Below, one piece after another: positions 24,448 to 32,860 of a stretch of DNA of 64,000 bases; the first letter of the stretch is position 1; every line of letters starts with the position of its first letter. The translations under genes were made by a program, and so were the position numbers. The stretch is from Streptomyces varsoviensis (GTDB taxonomy: Bacteria > Actinomycetota > Actinomycetes > Streptomycetales > Streptomycetaceae). The notes beneath the pieces were generated by a model. It was not told the DNA's origin. It saw only the letters and a list, made by a program, of their open reading frames with translations, and did no database searches. The DNA lies in contig NZ_JOBF01000027.1 of NCBI RefSeq assembly GCF_000718635.1, positions 62,001 through 126,000 on the forward strand. Reading direction: 5' to 3'.

Positions 24448-26895
24448 ATGGACCGTACCGCGTCAGGCTCCGCCCTCGACGAGACGGCGGCGGACGTCCC
24501 GGGACGCATCCCGCTCGCGGTGATCGTCGTGGACGCCGCACGCCTGGTGACGCACTGGAGCACGGGCGCGCGCAAGCTCTTCGGCCACACCCGCGAGGAG
24601 GCGCTGGGCCGGCCCGCCGCCGATCTGCTGCCCGTGGCGGGCGCGTTCACGGACACCGACTGGCCCGACCCCGACGCGTACGACAGCCTCGGCCAGGACC
24701 TCGACGCCTCCCTCGGCGGCGAGACGTCCTACCCCACCGCCGGCCGCGCCCGCATGACCGACTCCGGGCGCGGGGCCGTGGACGTCGTGTGGTGGGCCTA
24801 CCCGCTGGTCGGCCCCGGCGCCGAACGCCTCCTCGTACTGGCCGCCGACGCCGCCCAGTTGCACAGCACCGAGCACGAGCGCGTCGCGCCCGGCTTCGGC
24901 CTGCACACGGACTTCGCGGACGCCCCGCGGCTCGCCGAGCGGCTGCCCGACATCCTGCCCAACATGGGCCCCGCCGCGAGCAGCCGCATCGTCTCCCAGG
25001 TCCTCGAACTCGGCTATCCCGTCCTGGAGATCAGCCAGCAGGAGCGGGTGCCCGTCACCCCGGACTGGGGCATGCCCAAATACGTCGAGCGCCGCCGCCG
25101 CCTCGCGCGCGAGCGCGGGCGCGGGCGCGGGGACAGCACGGCGGGCGCACGGCCGGCGGGCTCCCCGGCCCCCGCGGACGAGACCGACCTCGAATACGCC
25201 GCCGTACGCGAACACCTGGAATTCCTCAACGACGTCAGCGGCCGGATCGGCAGCTCCCTGGACCTCGCCCGTACGATCCGCGAGGTCACCAGCGCCGCCG
25301 TGCCCCGCTTCACCGACTTCGCCGGCACCCACCTGCGGGCCGCGGTCCTCGCCGGCGAGGGGTTCCCGGACGGGCCGCCCGACGTCACCACCGTCTGGCA
25401 CCGGGTCTGGGTCGAGCACAACGACGAGCCCGGCCGCTGGGACGACACCGTGCCCGTCGGCGAGGCCATCGCCTTCCCCGCCGACACCCCGTTCTTCCGC
25501 TGCATGGTCACCGGCGAGCCGGTGCTGATCCCGCGCATCAGCGAGGAGATGGGCACCCGCATCTCCGAACGGTTCGAGAAGCGCGACCTGCGCCCCCTGA
25601 TCACCGGCCGGTCGATGCTCGTCGTCCCCCTCAAGGCGCGCAACGTGGTGCTCGGCTTCATGGTCCTCATGCGCCGCGACGGCCGCGAGCCCTTCACCGA
25701 CATGGACCGCACCACCGGCGCCGAACTCGCCGCCCGCGCCGGCCTCGTCCTCGACAACGCCCGCATGTACACCTACCAGGAGAACGTGGCCGAAACCCTC
25801 CAGGACTCCATGCTGCCGCAGGTCGCGCCGCGCATGGCGGGCTGCGACGCCGCCACCCGCTACCTGCCGGGCACCCTGCTCGGCCGGGTCGGCGGCGACT
25901 GGTTCGACAGCATCAAACTCTCCGGCTCCCGCACCGCCTTCGTCGTCGGCGACGTGATGGGCCACGGCCTCAACTCCGCCGCCATGATGGGCCAGTTGCG
26001 CACCGCCGTGCAGACCATGGCCGCCCTCGACCTGCCGCCCGCCCAGCTCATGCGCAACCTCGACGACCTCGCGCAGCGCCTCGGCGAGCACTACCTCGCC
26101 ACCTGCCTGTACGCGGTCTACGACCCCATCCGCTCCGAACTGCTCATCTCCAACGCGGGCCACATCCCGCCCGTGCTCGTACGGGCCGCCGACGGCCGCA
26201 GCGAACTGCTGGAGCTGCCGACCGGCGCGCCCGTCGGCGTCGGCGGGGTGCCCTTCGAGACGGCGAAGGTGCGCGTCGAACCCGGCGACCGGCTCGTCCT
26301 GTGCACCGACGGCCTGGTCGAGGTGCGCGGCGCGGACATCGGGGACGGCCTCGCCGCCCTGTGCGAGTCCGCCGCCCACCCGGCGGCCTCCATGGACGAC
26401 GCCTGCGACACGATCATCCGCGCCCTGAACACGCGCGGCGGACGCAAGGACGACGTGGCGCTGCTGATGGCCCGGCTCAACGGCATCCCCGCCGGCGACG
26501 TCGCCGAGTGGGAGCTGGCCACCGACCCGCGCGAGGCCGGCCGCGCCCGTCGGCTGGTGCGCGGGCAACTGCGCGACTGGGGCCTCGACGAGGCCGTGGA
26601 GACCGCCGAACTCCTCGTCAGCGAGGTCGTCACCAACGCCCTGCGGTACGCCCACGCCCCGCGCGTCGGCCTCCGGCTGGTCCGCAGCGACGCCCTGCTC
26701 TGCGAGGTCACCGACGACGACCAGAGCCTCCCGGCGCTGCTGACCGCGGGCCGCGACGACGAGTTCGGGCGCGGGCTGCACGTGGTGAGCAAGCTCGCGC
26801 GGGAGTGGGGCGCGAGCCGGCTGGCGCGGGGCAAGACGGTCTGGTTCGAGCAGTCGCTGGGACGCGGCGGAGGACCGGAGTCCGGGCGGCGCTGA
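24448..26895 (+). CDS. PAS-GAF-SpoIIE phosphatase with C-terminal HATPase
   Basis: 815 residues. PAS-like (about 15-140: PLAVIVVDAARLVTHWSTGARKLFGHTREEALG), linker with coiled basic segment, GAF (about 250-425), SpoIIE/PP2C phosphatase (about 430-650: LQDSMLPQ, GGDWFDSI, VVGDVMGHGLNSAAMM, FCTDGLVE-like LCTDGLVEVRG, RKDDVALLM) and anti-sigma-type HATPase (ELLVSEVVTNALRYA N-box, GRGLHVV G-box). A partner-switching regulator combining phosphatase and kinase-like domains, common in Streptomyces. ATG at 24448 has GAAGGAG upstream; in-frame starts at 24397 and 24403 also exist. Confidence 0.92.
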   Translation: MDRTASGSALDETAADVPGRIPLAVIVVDAARLVTHWSTGARKLFGHTREEALGRPAADLLPVAGAFTDTDWPDPDAYDSLGQDLDASLGGETSYPTAGRARMTDSGRGAVDVVWWAYPLVGPGAERLLVLAADAAQLHSTEHERVAPGFGLHTDFADAPRLAERLPDILPNMGPAASSRIVSQVLELGYPVLEISQQERVPVTPDWGMPKYVERRRRLARERGRGRGDSTAGARPAGSPAPADETDLEYAAVREHLEFLNDVSGRIGSSLDLARTIREVTSAAVPRFTDFAGTHLRAAVLAGEGFPDGPPDVTTVWHRVWVEHNDEPGRWDDTVPVGEAIAFPADTPFFRCMVTGEPVLIPRISEEMGTRISERFEKRDLRPLITGRSMLVVPLKARNVVLGFMVLMRRDGREPFTDMDRTTGAELAARAGLVLDNARMYTYQENVAETLQDSMLPQVAPRMAGCDAATRYLPGTLLGRVGGDWFDSIKLSGSRTAFVVGDVMGHGLNSAAMMGQLRTAVQTMAALDLPPAQLMRNLDDLAQRLGEHYLATCLYAVYDPIRSELLISNAGHIPPVLVRAADGRSELLELPTGAPVGVGGVPFETAKVRVEPGDRLVLCTDGLVEVRGADIGDGLAALCESAAHPAASMDDACDTIIRALNTRGGRKDDVALLMARLNGIPAGDVAEWELATDPREAGRARRLVRGQLRDWGLDEAVETAELLVSEVVTNALRYAHAPRVGLRLVRSDALLCEVTDDDQSLPALLTAGRDDEFGRGLHVVSKLAREWGASRLARGKTVWFEQSLGRGGGPESGRR

Positions 26896-26912
26896 CGACG
26901 GTACGTACGTAG

Positions 26913-26965
26913 ACCGGTCGTCGGCGTTCGGGCGCTGTCGACGGTTCGTACACCGGTCGTCGGCG
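26913..26965. repeat. direct repeat downstream of the SpoIIE gene
   Basis: ACCGGTCGTCGGCG occurs at 26913-26926 and 26952-26965, each preceded by GACGGT(A/T)CGTAC, a 39-nt period. Purpose unknown. Confidence 0.6.
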
Positions 26966-27006
26966 GCCGCAGGCCCGGTGGAAGTGGGAACACCAGGTGA
27001 AAGAAG

Positions 27007-27030
27007 GCGCCGGGCCCTTGCCCGGCGCCG
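27007..27030 (+). terminator. hairpin terminator
   Basis: Perfect 10-bp stem GGCGCCGGGC/GCCCGGCGCC with a CCTT loop, preceded by an A-rich stretch. Likely terminates the SpoIIE-phosphatase transcript before the methyltransferase gene. Confidence 0.65.
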
Positions 27031-27106
27031 TGGCACGGCGGTACTCAAGATCTCGACGGCGGAGCCGTCGGAGCCATCTGAGCCATCGGACCTGGGGAGC
27101 GCGGCC

Positions 27107-27829
27107 ATGAGCGTGTCGGACCGGTACAAGAACGCCTGGGAAAGCTATTGGAGCGATGTCTCCGACACCCCCGGCGAGGCGATGTGGGACGCCGATCCCG
27201 AGCTGAGCGCAGTGCCGCACCTGGCGCTGCTGGAGCCCTACACGGACCGTTCGCGGCCGGTCGTCGACCTCGGCTGCGGCAACGGCACCCAGACCCGCTA
27301 TCTCGCCACCCGCTACCCCCGCGCCGTCGGCGTGGACCTCTCGCACGCCGCCGTCGCGCACGCCCGGCGCGCGGACCCCGCCCGTACGGCCGAGTTCGAA
27401 CAGCTCAACCTCGCGGACGCGGCGGCGGTGCGGGCGCTGCACGAGCGGCTGGGCGACGCCGATGTCTATATGCGCGCGGTGATCCACCAGAGCGATCCCC
27501 CGGACCGGGCCCCGGTCGCGGCGGCCGTCGCCACCCTCATCGGCCGGACCGGGCGCGCCTTCGTCGCCGAGCTGACCCACGCCTCCCGGACGGTGATCGG
27601 CGAGGTCGCCAAGGCCCCGGGCGGCCCGCCGCCGAAGCTGGAAGCCGTCCTCGCGCACGGCCTGCGCCCGGCCGAGGCCGAGGACCGCGAGGTCGCCGAC
27701 CTGCTGGAGGGCGCGGGCCTGGAGATCCTCGCCCAGGGCGGCACGACGCTCCCCCAGACGGAGTTCCACCCGGACGGCAGGCGCATCGACCTGCCGGCGG
27801 AGTGGTTCGTGGCGCGGGGGAGGGGGTGA
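27107..27829 (+). CDS. class I SAM-dependent methyltransferase
   Basis: 240 residues. Motif I VVDLGCGNGTQTRYLA, followed by AVGVDLSHAAVAHARR (motif II acid) and DADVYMRAVIHQ (motif IV region), all of a class I methyltransferase. ATG at 27107 with GGGGAG upstream. A triple 9-nt GAGCC(G/A)TC(G/T) repeat lies just upstream in frame and would add SEPSEPS if a farther start were used. Substrate unknown. Confidence 0.85.
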   Translation: MSVSDRYKNAWESYWSDVSDTPGEAMWDADPELSAVPHLALLEPYTDRSRPVVDLGCGNGTQTRYLATRYPRAVGVDLSHAAVAHARRADPARTAEFEQLNLADAAAVRALHERLGDADVYMRAVIHQSDPPDRAPVAAAVATLIGRTGRAFVAELTHASRTVIGEVAKAPGGPPPKLEAVLAHGLRPAEAEDREVADLLEGAGLEILAQGGTTLPQTEFHPDGRRIDLPAEWFVARGRG

Positions 27830-27837
27830 GGGGGAGC

Positions 27838-27925
27838 TTTCGTCGTACGGGCACGGGGGCTGTACGGGCGTACGGCACGTACGGGCGTACGGGCGTATGA
27901 GCCCGGCGCTGTGAGCCGGCTGCTG
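27838..27925. repeat. CGTACGGG / GTGAGCCGG short repeats
   Basis: Several GTACGGGC units followed by three degenerate CTGTGAGCCGGC units between the methyltransferase and the convergent hydrolase. No terminator stem is clearer than these repeats. Confidence 0.5.
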
Positions 27926-27968
27926 TGAGCCGGCGCGAGCCGATCGCCCCCATGCGCTTCGGCCGGCC

Positions 27969-28895
27969 TCAATCGTTGTCGGCGATGAAACCGGCTATGG
28001 CGGTGGCGACGGCGTCCGGTTGCTCGTCCGGGATGAAGTGGCCCGCGTCCGGCACGACGATCCCGGTGGCGTTGTCGGCCCAGGGCCGGATGGAAGCCGC
28101 CATGTCGGGGATGGAGCCGTCGCTGCTGGACACCCCGAGCACCGGCAGCGTCAGGCGGCGCTGGTCAAGGGCCTCGTGGTTCTTCCGCGCCGACGCGGCG
28201 GCGTCCCGGTAGTAGGCCAGGGAGGCGCGGATTCCGCCGTCGGCGGCGAAGGCCGCGGCGTAGTGCTCGATCTCGGCGTCGTCGAAGGCGTCGGGGGCGA
28301 GGGCCTTGGCCGCGAGGAACCAGCCGACGTACTCGCGTTCACGGCCTGTGAGCAGGGTTTCGGGCAGTTCGGGCACGAGGTGGAAGGCGAAGTGCCACGT
28401 CTTCCACGCCGCCTCGGGGTCGGTCGGGACGGCGTCGGGGAGGGTGATGCCGGGGATGCCGGCGTCGAGCAGTACGAGGCCGCGCAGCCGGTTCTCGTAC
28501 TTCAGGGCGAGGGAGAAGGCGACCCAGGCGCCGATGTCGTGGGCGGCCAGCCAGTACGTCGACACGTCGAGCGCGCGCACCGCGGCGTGGACGTACGCGG
28601 CGACCGTGTGCGTGTCGTAGGTGCCGTACGGGCGCTCGGAGTGGCCCTGGCCCGGCAGGTCGACCGCGATGACGCGGAACCGCTCGGCCAGGCCGGGCAT
28701 CACCTTCCGCCATGCCCACCAGGTCTGCGGAAAACCGGCGAGCAGCACGACGGCCGGCCCGTCCGGCCGGCCGCCCTCGACGGCGTGCAGCCGGACCCCG
28801 TCGGCGTCGACCCAGCGGTGGGCGAACCCGGCGAGGTCGTGCAGGGGCAGGCCGCCGACCGGGTTCTCGGGGGCCGGGGGTTCCGGGGCGTTCAT
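27969..28895 (-). CDS. alpha/beta hydrolase, epoxide hydrolase type
   Basis: 308 residues. Oxyanion block LLAGFPQTWWAW (HGFP-like), GQGHSERP, and nucleophile elbow AAHDIGAWVA with Asp as nucleophile, the epoxide hydrolase variant of HxGxW. The C-terminal GHFIPDEQPD holds the catalytic His. Lid segment YYRDAAAS provides Tyr. ATG at 28893-28895 is preceded by GGAGGAAAG; the longer frame adds an atypical basic stretch. Driven by a strong promoter at 28935-28963. Confidence 0.85.
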   Translation of the reverse strand: MNAPEPPAPENPVGGLPLHDLAGFAHRWVDADGVRLHAVEGGRPDGPAVVLLAGFPQTWWAWRKVMPGLAERFRVIAVDLPGQGHSERPYGTYDTHTVAAYVHAAVRALDVSTYWLAAHDIGAWVAFSLALKYENRLRGLVLLDAGIPGITLPDAVPTDPEAAWKTWHFAFHLVPELPETLLTGREREYVGWFLAAKALAPDAFDDAEIEHYAAAFAADGGIRASLAYYRDAAASARKNHEALDQRRLTLPVLGVSSSDGSIPDMAASIRPWADNATGIVVPDAGHFIPDEQPDAVATAIAGFIADND

Positions 28896-28934
28896 GGCTT
28901 TCCTCCATCGATGTCGGGCGTGCCTCTGAACCAC

Positions 28935-28963
28935 ACGCTAGCCATCTTGGATCGGTCAGTCAA
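28935..28963 (-). promoter_or_regulatory. sigma-70-type promoter of the epoxide hydrolase gene
   Basis: On the minus strand TTGACT (28958-28963) and TAGCGT (28935-28940) with a 17-nt spacer. CATCTT/AAGATG arms flank the -35 region, hinting at regulator binding. The -10 is about 40 nt before the start codon. Confidence 0.65.
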
Positions 28964-29062
28964 AGATGAAGGTATGCGAGCGCGTGGCCTGTGGCGCCGT
29001 ACGCCGTACGGGCGCGGGCTGCCGTGGTGTGCGGCGGCCCGCGCCCGGGTGGGTGGCGTCCG

Positions 29063-29905
29063 TCAGGCGGTGAAGCGCTGGCGCAGTTCGCCGATGCCCT
29101 CGATGGTGGTGACGAGCTCGTCGCCGGGGGCGAGCCACCGCTGGGGGGTGCGGCCGAGGCCGACGCCGGCGGGGGTGCCGGTGAAGATGGCGTCGCCGGG
29201 CAGCAGCGGCAGGACGGCGGAGAGCCGGGAGACGAGGGCGGGGGCGGAGAAGATGAGGTCGCGGGTGTGGCCCTTCTGGACCTCTTCGCCATTGATGGAG
29301 CAGCGCAGTTCGAGATCGTCCCGGTTGTCGAACTCGTCGGTGGTGACGAGCGAGGGGCCCAGGGGCGCGAAGCCCGGGAAGGACTTGCCGAGGCTGAACT
29401 GCGGTGCGGGTCCGGCGAGTTGGCTGATCCGCTCGGAGAGGTCCTGACCGGCCGTCAGCCCGGCGACGTAATCCCAGGCGTCGGATTCGGCGACATCGCG
29501 GGCCTCGCGGCCGATGACGGCGACCAACTCCACCTCCCAGTCCGTGTGGCCGCCCGGCGGCAGGGCGACCTCGGTGACGGGCCCCGAGATGCTGGTGGCG
29601 AACTTGGTGAAGACCGGCGGCAGCCCCTCGGGCGCCTCGAACCCCGACTCGGCGGCGTGGTCCCGGTAGTTGAGGCCGATGGCCAGCACCTGGCGCGGCG
29701 CGGGCACCGGGGAGCCCAGCTCCTCGGGCGAGAAGGGGGCGCCGCCGGTGAGGTCGGCCGTCGCGGCCCACTCCCGGAACTCGGCCCAGCGCCCGTACAC
29801 GGCCTGCGGGTCGGCGGCGAACCGCCCGCCGCTCACCCGCTCCACGTCGACGGCCTTCCCCTCGTGCAGCAGGACGAGGCGACCGGAGAGGTTGGCGATA
29901 CGCAC
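29063..29905 (-). CDS. fumarylacetoacetate hydrolase family protein
   Basis: 280 residues. The FAH metal-site pattern is present: IGLNYRDHAAESG, VFTKFATSISGP, and DWEVELVAVIGREARDV (ExE ligands), then AWDYVAGLTAGQDLSER and GDAIFTGTPAGVGLGR. Cleaves or isomerises a 2,4-dioxo or acylpyruvate-type compound in a catabolic route. The start follows a 53-nt leader after a perfect palindrome, so it is probably repressor-controlled. Confidence 0.9.
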   Translation of the reverse strand: MRIANLSGRLVLLHEGKAVDVERVSGGRFAADPQAVYGRWAEFREWAATADLTGGAPFSPEELGSPVPAPRQVLAIGLNYRDHAAESGFEAPEGLPPVFTKFATSISGPVTEVALPPGGHTDWEVELVAVIGREARDVAESDAWDYVAGLTAGQDLSERISQLAGPAPQFSLGKSFPGFAPLGPSLVTTDEFDNRDDLELRCSINGEEVQKGHTRDLIFSAPALVSRLSAVLPLLPGDAIFTGTPAGVGLGRTPQRWLAPGDELVTTIEGIGELRQRFTA

Positions 29906-29957
29906 GGAACGGCTCCTTGGGGGCGGGGCGCGACGGGCGGACCGCCGGCCGGATCGT

Positions 29958-29975
29958 TAATCATCATGATGATTA
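29958..29975. promoter_or_regulatory. 18-bp perfect palindrome, operator candidate
   Basis: TAATCATCATGATGATTA, strikingly AT-rich in this genome, in the divergent region between the FAH gene and the P-loop kinase. Size and symmetry fit a MarR- or GntR-family dimer; no regulator gene lies adjacent. Confidence 0.65.
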
Positions 29976-30145
29976 GGGCGATACTCGCTCCGCCGGGCCC
30001 TGGAGTCAAGGGGCGACGGCGTGGGGGGGGAGGACACCGCAGGTGGCGGCCGAGGGCAGTGTCTAATAGGCGGCGGCTGCCCGATGCCGCGGTGGACACG
30101 GTCGCGGGCGGGGCGGATGAGGAACGAGCAGAGGTGAGGTCATAG

Positions 30146-30760
30146 GTGTACGCGATAGCCGGCGACGGGCAGGGCCCGCTGGTGACGCTGCTCGGCGGCG
30201 CGTCGGGCAGCGGAAAGACGCGGCTGGCCTATCCGCTCGCCCAGCGGCTCGGGGCGCCGGTCGTGGAGATCGACGACATCGTCGAGGCCGTACAGGCCAT
30301 GACCACCCCCGACCAGCAGCCCGTCCTCCACCACTGGACGACCCACCCCGAGGACGCCGACCTGCCCGTCGAGCGCGTCGTCGAACTCCAGCTCGCCATC
30401 TGCGCCGCCGTGCGCCCGGCCGTGGAGGCCGTCATCGCCAACCACCTCCGCACCCGCGTCCCCGTCGTCATCGAAGGCGACTACCTCCTGCCCGCCCTCG
30501 CCGCCCAGCGCACCTTCGCCGGCGTCGAGGCCCGCCCCGGCGAGGTGCGCGCCGCGTTCGTCCGCGAAAGCGACGTCGACCAGCTCGTACGCAACTACCA
30601 GGACCGCGAACCCGAAGACGGCCCCCAACCGCACCGCGCCCGCGTCAGCGCCCACTACGGCGACGCGCTCGCCCTCCGGGCGACGGCCCTCGGCCTCCCG
30701 GTCATCGACGCCCGCCCCTGGCCAACGGCCGGCGAGCGCCTGGCGGCCGGCCTCGCCTGA
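30146..30760 (+). CDS. P-loop kinase (uridine kinase/AAA-like)
   Basis: 204 residues. Walker A GGASGSGKTRLA near the N-terminus, then VVEIDDIVEAV, and a Walker B-like VVIEGDYLLPALA, with FVRESDVDQLVRNYQDRE as possible lid. Resembles small-molecule kinases; substrate not determined. GTG start. Confidence 0.8.
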   Translation: MYAIAGDGQGPLVTLLGGASGSGKTRLAYPLAQRLGAPVVEIDDIVEAVQAMTTPDQQPVLHHWTTHPEDADLPVERVVELQLAICAAVRPAVEAVIANHLRTRVPVVIEGDYLLPALAAQRTFAGVEARPGEVRAAFVRESDVDQLVRNYQDREPEDGPQPHRARVSAHYGDALALRATALGLPVIDARPWPTAGERLAAGLA

Positions 30761-30788
30761 CGGGCCCCTCGCCGGGGTGGCCGGGCCC

Positions 30789-30827
30789 CGCCCGTACGCC
30801 TGGCTGGGCCGCGCCCGTACGCCTCGG
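30789..30827. repeat. duplicated CGCCCGTACGCCT motif
   Basis: Two near-identical copies of CCCGCCCGTACGCCTgg/cGCGCCCGTACGCCTcgg in the short gap between the kinase and the convergent small ORF. Confidence 0.5.
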
Positions 30828-30853
30828 AGGCGCACGGACGCGGCCGTCTCTCT

Positions 30854-30994
30854 TCAGCCCTCGTCGGGCTCTTCGACGCCAGGGACGACGAAACCGCGTA
30901 CGGGCGGTTTGTCGCCTGCCTGTGCGGCCTGTTCCTGGGCCGCGCGCCACGCCTCGGCGAGGGCGGCGTATCGAGGGTCGATCCACTCAGCCAT
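30854..30994 (-). CDS. 46-aa hypothetical protein
   Basis: Small ORF MAEWIDPRYAALAEAWRA... ending in GFVVPGVEEPDEG. The composition is acidic and Ala-rich with one amphipathic helix. Codon use fits the genome's third-position GC bias. It lies downstream of a GRDP-like gene on the same strand, 22 nt away. Function unknown; small size makes the call moderately sure. Confidence 0.55.
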   Translation of the reverse strand: MAEWIDPRYAALAEAWRAAQEQAAQAGDKPPVRGFVVPGVEEPDEG

Positions 30995-31016
30995 GGGCCT
31001 CCAATCGGCCCTCAAA

Positions 31017-31511
31017 CTATGCCAGCGCCGGGCCCGTCACTTCCTGGCTGCACGGTGGCTGTGGCGTCGGCATGGGGCGGATGGTGCATTCCGTGGAATG
31101 CTGACAGTTCGCGGCTACGGGCACGAGCGGAGTGCCTGTGGGCGGTCCCCACAGGGCCTCGTCCACGTCGTATCCGCAGGCGCGGATCTTCTCGCGCGTC
31201 CGGTCCAGTACGGTCGGGTCGTAGTGCATCGGGTCCCACCCGGGGAAGTGATGCACGAACCCGGCCCCCAGCGACGCGCACAGGTCCGCGTACACCTTCG
31301 TGTGCAGGATGAGGCCGTGCCAGCCCTCATCCACGACCCGCGAGGGCGCGAGCCCCGCCCCCGGGAACCGGGTACAGGCGACGACGAACTTCAGCCCCTC
31401 GTCCACGATCCGGCCCGCTGTCCCGACTGCCATACCGGGGTTGTTTCCCCTGACGGTCGCGGCGACCGCGGCCCACTGCTCTTTGGTGAGTTGGTCCCTT
31501 ACCGTGTTCAC
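31017..31511 (-). CDS. glycine-rich-domain-like (GRDP-like) protein
   Basis: 164 residues from a GTG start with GAGG 6 nt upstream; a longer frame would add a basic Pro/Arg stretch. The block VVDEGWHGLILHTKVYADLC followed by FVHHFPGWDP resembles the GRDP-like family (DEVWHxHxLHTxxYxxFC ... HHxP). A C-terminal CxxxxEC and PxPxPPC tail follows. Function unknown. Confidence 0.6.
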   Translation of the reverse strand: MNTVRDQLTKEQWAAVAATVRGNNPGMAVGTAGRIVDEGLKFVVACTRFPGAGLAPSRVVDEGWHGLILHTKVYADLCASLGAGFVHHFPGWDPMHYDPTVLDRTREKIRACGYDVDEALWGPPTGTPLVPVAANCQHSTECTIRPMPTPQPPCSQEVTGPALA

Positions 31512-31722
31512 GTGCGACCTCACTTGGTGTGTCGTACCTGATGAGCCCCCCGGCCGTGTCCGCGTCCAGGCGTGCGGCCGGGGCGGCTCCGCTTCCCGCT
31601 CGTTCCTCCTCTCGGGCGTGTCGGGTGCCTGGCGGTTCATCCGGCGGTGTTCGTGCCGGCCGTGCGCGTGGGCGCACGATGTTGCGGCGCACCCGAAGTC
31701 GCATGAGCGCGGCGCGTCGTCA

Positions 31723-32043
31723 TCACGGCTGCGCCTGTAGCGGCACGGGGTGGCCCTGGGCGCGGTGGCGCTTCAGGAGTACGCGACAGTCGAGGGCCGC
31801 GCTCGGGTCGCGATTCCGCTCCGCCTCGGCGAGCTTCTTGGTCAGGGACTGGCAGTACACACAGGTAGGGGAGTTCTTCGCCGTCATGCCTGGGCCTTTC
31901 TGGCCGCCAAGGCTCTGCCTCGGGCCGTACGGGGGAGTTGGGCGGGTCATTTCCGTGCCGACGGCTACGAGATGCACCAGCAGCACGATGGAGGTTCCGG
32001 CGGCCCCGACGAACAACGCGGTGAAGATTCGGCCACCGGTCAT
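31723..32043 (-). CDS. single-TM membrane protein with CxxC module
   Basis: 106 residues. One N-terminal TM helix (IFTALFVGAAGTSIVLLVHLVAVG) then a Pro-rich linker and a soluble TCVYC ... LDC module that could bind Zn. The ATG overlaps the preceding gene's stop by 4 nt (ATGA), which favours this start. An internal ATG (31885-31887) would give only the 54-residue cytosolic part. Confidence 0.6.
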   Translation of the reverse strand: MTGGRIFTALFVGAAGTSIVLLVHLVAVGTEMTRPTPPYGPRQSLGGQKGPGMTAKNSPTCVYCQSLTKKLAEAERNRDPSAALDCRVLLKRHRAQGHPVPLQAQP

Positions 32044-32375
32044 GTGGTGACACCGCCGCCCGCCGGGCCCGACGGGTCGGTCGTGTCGTGCGACGCCGGC
32101 CGCGTCACCATGTTGCCTTTGATCAGCCGCCCGTCGAATTTCTCCGGCGGCTCCAACGTCACGTAATCGCCGAAGTTTCGGCGGTACCGCTTGTGCCCCG
32201 TCGCCTGGGCATGCTTGCGCATCCACTCGGCGGCTGCGCTCGGGTCGATAGCCATGGCGGATTCCGCGCCGCATTCGATGTCGTCCCCGGACACGCAAGT
32301 GACCGAGAACTCCGTGTGCGTGAACGGGTCCAACTCGACGGTGTGGGGTACGTACCGGAAAATGCGACGGCTCAT
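32040..32375 (-). CDS. 111-aa conserved hypothetical (DUF7848-like)
   Basis: Starts MSRRIFRYVPHTVELDP and contains SVTCVSGDDIECGAES and AAEWMRKHAQATGHKRYRRNF. This resembles a family of small Streptomyces proteins I know as DUF7848 (VSGDEEACGA and GHxRFRR-like blocks), usually near XRE/TPR regulators. Translationally coupled to the single-TM protein. Function unknown. The long upstream frame is not supported by a start or codon bias. Confidence 0.6.
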   Translation of the reverse strand: MSRRIFRYVPHTVELDPFTHTEFSVTCVSGDDIECGAESAMAIDPSAAAEWMRKHAQATGHKRYRRNFGDYVTLEPPEKFDGRLIKGNMVTRPASHDTTDPSGPAGGGVTT

Positions 32376-32860
32376 CAACGCGCCCTGCCTTTCGGCCCCG
32401 CTCTGATTCAGGCGAACGGCGGTGTCCGGCTTCCCCCGCCCCGCACGGCACTCCGCACTCCGGCACGGTGGAAACGCGGGCGACCCGAACGGAATGGCCG
32501 GCTTGCCGCGCAGCCCGTACGAGTCGCCGAAGATCCCCGAAAGCGTGCCGTTCACCTCACGCTCGACCACCCGACGAGACAGCGCCGCGCGCGTCTCGCG
32601 CGCCTCGCCCCTCATGCGCGCCGCCGTCGGCTTCGCGCCGGGCGGCTCCGGGTGCGTGCCTGTATCGCGCGTGCCCCGTCGCATTCGGCCGGCAGCGGCC
32701 AATACGAGTTGGCGTCAGCGGGGAATGGGGATCTCGACGCAACGGCGTCTCTGGGCATCGCGAGGGCCTCTCCAACTAGCGTTGTCTGTCACGCTGGCAG
32801 GGAGAGGCCCCGATGTCTGTGGCATTTTCACGATGCGTGAGCGCTAAATACCCCGCGTAA
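32376..32860. other. 485-nt gene-poor region
   Basis: No convincing gene. Both strands have open frames, but none with a good start or known motif. It contains the hairpin at 32764-32810 that follows the tandem regulator gene. Confidence 0.45.
32764..32810 (-). terminator. stem-loop after the tandem XRE/TPR gene
   Basis: GGGCCTCTCC (32764-32773) pairs with GGAGAGGCCC (32801-32810); the loop has an inner CTAGCGT/ACGCTGG stem. Likely terminator for the gene at 32861-34996. Confidence 0.55.

Noticed and set aside
32376..32702. N-terminal extension of the 111-aa gene (MAAAGRMRRGTRD...)
   Set aside because: No RBS and poor codon bias; MSRRIFRYV matches the expected start of the family.
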